Shown: in pieces, positions 6,810 through 9,522 of the stretch
Layout: every line of letters begins with the position of its first letter
How positions within the stretch are numbered: the stretch's first letter is position 1
Source: an uncultured Clostridia bacterium
Lineage (GTDB): Bacteria > Bacillota > Clostridia > Christensenellales > UBA1242
Assembly: GCA_947089305.1 (NCBI GenBank)
Contig: CAMUJQ010000039.1
Span: forward strand, 1 to 9,522
DNA length: 9,522 bases
Reading direction: 5' to 3'
Program-made: the position numbers and the translations under genes
Notes under the pieces: generated by a model
The model's database searches: none
The model's input: the letters and a program-made list of their open reading frames with translations, nothing else
What the model was told of the DNA's origin: nothing

Positions 6810-7634
6810 TTATTTGAAATATTGAAAAGGATATTTTGTAATATCTTTTCTTTCGATATTGTTTAATGTAAAAAATGTAGTTAAATTTAAAGTTGCTTCA
6901 TACATAAAGGCAAGAATAAAGCCTATTCCAAATATAATTGTGCCCCACCAAGTGTTTGGAGTAAATATATATAAAGGAGCAATTATTATAATTGGGAAAC
7001 AAAAACTGCATATATAAACAAAGAATTTTTTATCAAAATTAAGACTAGCTAAACCTAAACTTTCAAGCAATGTAGATTTTGTTAACATAATATGATTTGC
7101 TGTATAAAGTAAGTATGCTGCAATTATTATATAAACCAAGTTTGTTAAAATATAAAAGATTGTTACAACTAAAACCGCACTGATTTTAATGGCTTTATCT
7201 ACAACAATTAATTTATAAGCAAAATAACAAATTGCTGCAAAACAAAAATTAATTATAACTGAGGCTAAAAGCAACATAAAAGAAATAATTAAACATGGTA
7301 AAAAATAACTGGGTGTTTGTCTTAAACTTTCCTTTACATTGTGACTACCCGTACGCATATAATATTCATTCATTGAAGTAAACACAGCTAAAGTTAATCC
7401 AAAAATAATTGCAAACAATATTACATATAATATTGACATAAAACCTTGAGGATAAAACACTTTTAGAACTTCGCCAAAATTTTCTATTGAAGCTGAATTA
7501 ATTGACATGATAAATTTTACTTTTGTACTAGGATTAACTAATGCAACATAAAAAGCGGTTGCGGGTAAAAATACTAAAAGTAACCTAAAAAAGTTTTTAA
7601 AATAATATTTAAATGTTGTAGAAACAAATTTCAT
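6810..7634 (-). CDS. Multi-pass membrane protein of unknown function (operon gene 1, probably leaderless)
   Basis: I do not recognise this protein of 274 residues (277 if the upstream ATG at 7643 is used). After MKFVSTTFKYYFKNFFR, hydrophobic segments lie at about 18-34, 66-87, 110-144, 150-178, 204-224 and 230-250 counted from this ATG, suggesting six passes and possibly seven. A Trp-Trp pair precedes the last segment, and no catalytic motif is visible. I chose the ATG at 7634-7632 because the ATG at 7643-7641 shares two bases with a strong -10 box (TATAAT, 7647-7642). Transcripts from that promoter would begin about at 7636-7634, so the first ATG would not be in the mRNA. No Shine-Dalgarno sequence precedes either ATG. 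It is the first gene of the operon continuing through rnj, trmR and trhP. Confidence 0.75.
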   Translation of the reverse strand: MKFVSTTFKYYFKNFFRLLLVFLPATAFYVALVNPSTKVKFIMSINSASIENFGEVLKVFYPQGFMSILYVILFAIIFGLTLAVFTSMNEYYMRTGSHNVKESLRQTPSYFLPCLIISFMLLLASVIINFCFAAICYFAYKLIVVDKAIKISAVLVVTIFYILTNLVYIIIAAYLLYTANHIMLTKSTLLESLGLASLNFDKKFFVYICSFCFPIIIIAPLYIFTPNTWWGTIIFGIGFILAFMYEATLNLTTFFTLNNIERKDITKYPFQYFK

Positions 7635-7641
7635 ATAAATC

Positions 7642-7670
7642 ATTATAACAAATCAACCTTGTTTTGGCAA
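7642..7670 (-). promoter_or_regulatory. Main promoter of the membrane-protein/rnj/trmR/trhP operon
   Basis: -35 TTGCCA (7670-7665, five of six consensus bases), a 17-base spacer and an extended -10, TG-T-TATAAT (hexamer 7647-7642). The predicted start is at 7636-7634, on or just before the ATG at 7634. This is close to a textbook vegetative sigma-A promoter. Confidence 0.75.
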
Positions 7671-7701
7671 ATAAAACGAATAAATATTTTTTAATTATAA
7701 A

Positions 7702-7729
7702 AGCATATTTGCAAAATAAGAATTGTCAA
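7702..7729 (-). promoter_or_regulatory. Possible second, weaker upstream promoter of the operon
   Basis: A perfect -35 TTGACA (7729-7724) is followed after 16 bases by TATGCT (7707-7702), a moderate -10. A start near 7695 would give a leader of about 50-60 bases including the first ATG, but still without a good ribosome binding site. It may be a second start or chance in AT-rich DNA. Confidence 0.35.
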
Positions 7730-7782
7730 TAATGTTAAATGAAATTTAATGTTAAAGCACTTTAACTATAGCAAATTTTAAT

Positions 7783-7820
7783 AAAAAAAGACCAAAAGTA
7801 AATTAGCTAACTTTTAGTCT
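7783..7820 (-). terminator. Intrinsic terminator after the DUF4417 composite gene
   Basis: On the minus strand AGACTAAAAGT (7820-7810) pairs over 11 bp, with one T-G wobble, with ACTTTTGGTCT (7799-7789) around a 10-base loop. A run of six to seven T residues follows to 7783. It lies 36 bases past the final TAG of the composite gene and isolates it from the operon promoter downstream. Confidence 0.85.
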
Positions 7821-7855
7821 AAATCTTTATAAATTTATAATAGTTTTCAATAGTT

Positions 7856-8575
7856 CTATCCGCAATACATAAAACCAGCAAAAGAAACATCTTTCCATAA
7901 TTCTTTTAATAAAGTTCCATTTATATTCGCTTTATTTGCAAAATCACTAACATTATCAAATTTTACTAAAGAAGAATTTACTGTATCTTCAAAAAATTCA
8001 ACTTGTCCATCTTCTTCTTGAAAAGTTTTTGCTTTTAATGTTTTGTCACGATAAAAGAAAACTCCATATATTTTATTTTTATAAGTCAACGTCATTTCAC
8101 TATAAAATTTCATTCCATTTATAAACTCCTCAAATGTGGCTTTAAATGGCAAACCTTTTTTATACTGTTCTCTTGCAGTGGTTGGAGATACAAGCATTGG
8201 ATAACTTATTCCCATTTTCTCTTCATACATTTTTTCATCTTTACTAAATTTCCAACCACAATTTTTACATTCACCATTACCATATTGATCTTGCAAAGCA
8301 ACCGAACCACAAATTGAACATTTAACCATTTGATCTTTAACATAAGGATCATCATAATCAAAAAATTGAAAATCTTTTTTATCTAGTCCTGAAACATTTC
8401 TATTATGTTTTTCCCATTTAAATTGAATTAAATCTTTTAAACTTAAATCTTTTGTCCATTCATACGTGGTTGGCAAAAATTCTTTTATATTACCTGTCAT
8501 TGATTTAAAAGGCTCATCATAACAAATAACAACGCTTGGTTTTATTCTTTTCATCATTTCATTATAGCCAAGCAT
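7856..8575 (-). CDS. Distal fragment: end of DUF4417, second zinc ribbon, unrecognised C-terminal domain
   Basis: This is the longest open piece of the broken composite gene, 239 codons from an internal Met. MLGYNEMMKRIKPSVVICYD continues a DUF4417 fold whose start lies upstream in the same frame (8713-8576). The ATG has no Shine-Dalgarno sequence and is probably not a natural start. Residues 56-68 (KHNRNVSGLDKKD) match the RNase J N-terminus. Residues 86-106 form a zinc ribbon with CSIC (86-89) and CKNC (103-106) followed by GW, the same style as the first ribbon. From about 125 (YPMLVSPTTAREQYKKG) to the end is an alpha/beta-looking domain with LTYKNKIYGVFFYRDK and LLKELWKDV, for which I have no name. 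It could still be made if the upstream stop is suppressed or translation restarts. As a free-standing gene it would begin in mid-domain. Confidence 0.6.
   Translation of the reverse strand: MLGYNEMMKRIKPSVVICYDEPFKSMTGNIKEFLPTTYEWTKDLSLKDLIQFKWEKHNRNVSGLDKKDFQFFDYDDPYVKDQMVKCSICGSVALQDQYGNGECKNCGWKFSKDEKMYEEKMGISYPMLVSPTTAREQYKKGLPFKATFEEFINGMKFYSEMTLTYKNKIYGVFFYRDKTLKAKTFQEEDGQVEFFEDTVNSSLVKFDNVSDFANKANINGTLLKELWKDVSFAGFMYCG
8372..8410 (-). repeat. Short segment shared with RNase J, copy 2 (inside the DUF4417 composite gene)
   Basis: It codes for KHNRNVSGLDKKD between the DUF4417 domain and the second zinc ribbon. It matches 5723-5767 in DNA and reading frame except for a 6-base in-frame deletion and a few substitutions. 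The identical core is AGAAATGTTTCAGG. Confidence 0.55.
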
Positions 8576-8713
8576 AAATTCTTCTTCACAATTTTCTCTA
8601 TAATATGTGCATACGGCAACTATTGAACCTTCTTCAATTCCGTCAAAACAAAAATCAAAAGATTTTTCATCTCCCCAGCTTACAGTAGGGATAACTTTTA
8701 AGCCTTTACTTTG

Positions 8714-9190
8714 CTAATAGGCCCCGCACCAACGATTTTTAAACACACTTTCAATTTGAAGTGCCATTGGCATATTTGTAAATATGCTAAAATCAGGACT
8801 AAGCAAACAATAATATTGATCTAATTTTTCCATAACTTTTTCTGGATTGTCATAAACTTTTTCAAAAAGCCAGTCGTATGTAAAAAAATGAATTGTTTTG
8901 TCTTTATTTTCATCATCATTAACTTTTGTTTTTGAATAACACCATAAATCTATTTTATCTAAATCAATATTTTGCTTTTTAATTAACGGCATATGATAAT
9001 TACCAACTGTTTTAAATTCATTTCTTACAAGTTTAAGCTTCTTAAGACATTTTTCTTCTTCATATTGAATTTGTTCTTCAGTTTTATTATTTTTTTCTTG
9101 TTCAATCTTTTTTAATAATTCACTTCTTTGTTTTAAACAATTTTCTTTAATTATTTTTTCTTTTTCATAATAAAGTGGGTCGTTTGTCAT
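8714..9190 (-). CDS. Middle fragment: linker and first half of DUF4417, ended by TAG
   Basis: 158 codons from an internal Met to TAG 8716-8714. Residues 9-60 are a Lys/Glu-rich likely coiled coil. The DUF4417 core begins around 63 with VGNYHMPLIKK, then LWCYSKTK, IHFFTYDWLFEKVYDNPEKV and YYCLLSPDFSIFTNMPMALQ, which are characteristic of the family. It ends KNRWCGAY where intact members continue into the second half of the domain. The ATG at 9190 has no ribosome binding site, and the same frame is open upstream to 9289 with protein-like sequence and no start codon. The fragment is therefore best seen as part of the broken gene, not an independent gene. Confidence 0.6.
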   Translation of the reverse strand: MTNDPLYYEKEKIIKENCLKQRSELLKKIEQEKNNKTEEQIQYEEEKCLKKLKLVRNEFKTVGNYHMPLIKKQNIDLDKIDLWCYSKTKVNDDENKDKTIHFFTYDWLFEKVYDNPEKVMEKLDQYYCLLSPDFSIFTNMPMALQIESVFKNRWCGAY

Positions 9191-9298
9191 ATAATATTCT
9201 TCATTTTGCTTTTTAAAAGTTTTTTCATAATATTCTTCTGATTTTTTAAATGCATAATAGGGTAAGTCTTTTTTATGTTTTAAAATATATTATTTATT

Positions 9299-9499
9299 TT
9301 AATTCCAAAATTTTTTATATTGGTTTAAACTCATTTCATTAGCTCCACCAATATAGTCTGGTTCATTATTTTGCAAATCGTCAGCTTCCCAGCCACAATA
9401 ATTACATATCGCAAAGTCATGTTCAATCACGCCCAATCCACAAACTTTACATTTTTTTTCTATATGTTCTACACTTTTTCCATTTTCTACTATTTTCAA
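9299..9499 (-). CDS. CPCC-family zinc-ribbon protein, truncated 5' part of the composite gene
   Basis: 66 codons from TTG 9499, which stands 6 bases behind AAAAGGAG, to TAA 9301-9299. CKVCG (17-21) and CNYCGW (32-37) give four cysteines for one zinc. DDLQNNEPDYIGGANEMSLN (40-59) is the hallmark of the cysteine-rich CPCC family (PF14206), although the first pair is CKVC rather than CPCC. The protein stops just after QYKKFWN, where relatives usually continue into a helical tail. That tail (YILKHKKDLPYYAF) is present after two in-frame TAA codons. It has the only credible translation start of the whole composite gene, so this piece may still be made as a free zinc-ribbon peptide. Biological role of the family is not established to my knowledge. 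Confidence 0.7.
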   Translation of the reverse strand: MKIVENGKSVEHIEKKCKVCGLGVIEHDFAICNYCGWEADDLQNNEPDYIGGANEMSLNQYKKFWN

Positions 9500-9505
9500 A
9501 TTTTT

Positions 9506-9513
9506 CTCCTTTT
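9506..9513 (-). promoter_or_regulatory. Ribosome binding site of the CPCC/DUF4417 composite gene
   Basis: AAAAGGAG stands 6 bases ahead of TTG 9499. It supports the TTG as the true 5' end of the composite gene and shows that no upstream coding part is missing. Its promoter would lie beyond the right edge. Confidence 0.75.
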
Positions 9514-9522
9514 AATTCCAAT

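Larger units (their letters stand above)
7856..9499 (-). pseudogene. Composite CPCC zinc ribbon / DUF4417 / zinc ribbon gene broken by three in-frame stops
   Basis: One frame of 548 codons runs from TTG 9499, behind AAAAGGAG, to TAG 7858-7856 without any frameshift. It is interrupted at codons 67 (TAA, 9301-9299), 70 (TAA, 9292-9290) and 262 (TAG, 8716-8714). The sequence between the stops still reads as protein. After the second stop come YILKHKKDLPYYAFKKSEEY (a natural helical tail of the CPCC domain) and a Lys/Glu/Tyr-rich linker. After the TAG come QSKGLKVIPTVSWGDE and FDFCFDGI, core DUF4417 sequence. From memory of the family, the codon after GAY is usually Trp, so TGG to TAG fits; each TAA is one base from GAA or AAA. 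Domains by codon: zinc ribbon 17-66, linker about 70-165, DUF4417 about 165-345, zinc ribbon 394-414, C-terminal domain to 547. TAG also ends sigK, rnj and this gene, so a general TAG reassignment is unlikely. Function of both families is unknown to me. Confidence 0.7.

Noticed and set aside
8714..8716. Whole-genome TAG reassignment as the explanation for the broken DUF4417 frame
   Set aside because: TAG ends sigK and rnj at the normal family C-termini and also ends the composite gene, and the other two interrupting stops are TAA. A nonsense mutation or local suppression is simpler.
1..9522. CRISPR array, tRNA genes, insertion sequences, riboswitches
   Set aside because: I saw no regularly spaced direct repeats, no tRNA cloverleaf sequence, no transposase and no recognisable riboswitch core anywhere in the window.

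Overview
The window is very AT-rich and every gene I can support lies on the minus strand. It carries an intact sporulation sigma factor (SigK), a bacterial (type A-like) RNase P RNA, RNase J, and the TrmR/TrhP tRNA wobble-uridine pair known from Bacillus. Together these point to a low-GC, endospore-lineage Firmicute, most likely an uncultured clostridial-type bacterium. TTG starts are common (RNase J, TrhP, the right-edge zinc-ribbon gene), TrmR starts with GTG, and TAG and TAA end the recognised genes.

Reading in the direction of transcription (right to left): 9499-7856 is one continuous reading frame with a good ribosome binding site. It is interrupted by three in-frame stops (TAA, TAA, TAG) and has no frameshift. 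Read through, it encodes a CPCC-like zinc ribbon, a Lys/Glu/Tyr-rich linker, a DUF4417 domain, a second zinc ribbon and an unrecognised C-terminal domain. It ends at a strong intrinsic terminator (7783-7820). I read it as one recently broken gene rather than three small genes.

Next comes a five-gene operon: two multi-pass membrane proteins of unknown function (7634-6810 and 6793-5855), RNase J (5839-3860), TrmR (3850-3278) and TrhP (3297-2065). Gaps are 9-16 bases, there is one 20-base overlap, and a terminator hairpin contains the last stop codon. A strong promoter at 7642-7670 overlaps the first possible ATG of the operon, so the first mRNA is probably leaderless. Then follows sigK (1975-1286), which keeps its hydrophobic pro-sequence, and rnpB (1242-920), which has its own consensus-like promoter and terminator.

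Downstream of the rnpB terminator is a small gene (880-533) encoding an EF-hand/dockerin-like loop, a polar linker and a C-terminal membrane anchor. It has no signal peptide and no ribosome binding site, and its own terminator follows. The left edge holds inverted repeats and the 5' part of an unrecognised Lys/Leu-rich ORF that runs off the window.

The most notable observations are the three-stop single-frame composite gene, a short segment (KHN..RNVSGLxxKD) shared in frame by RNase J and that gene, the probable leaderless start, and two nearly identical terminator modules.
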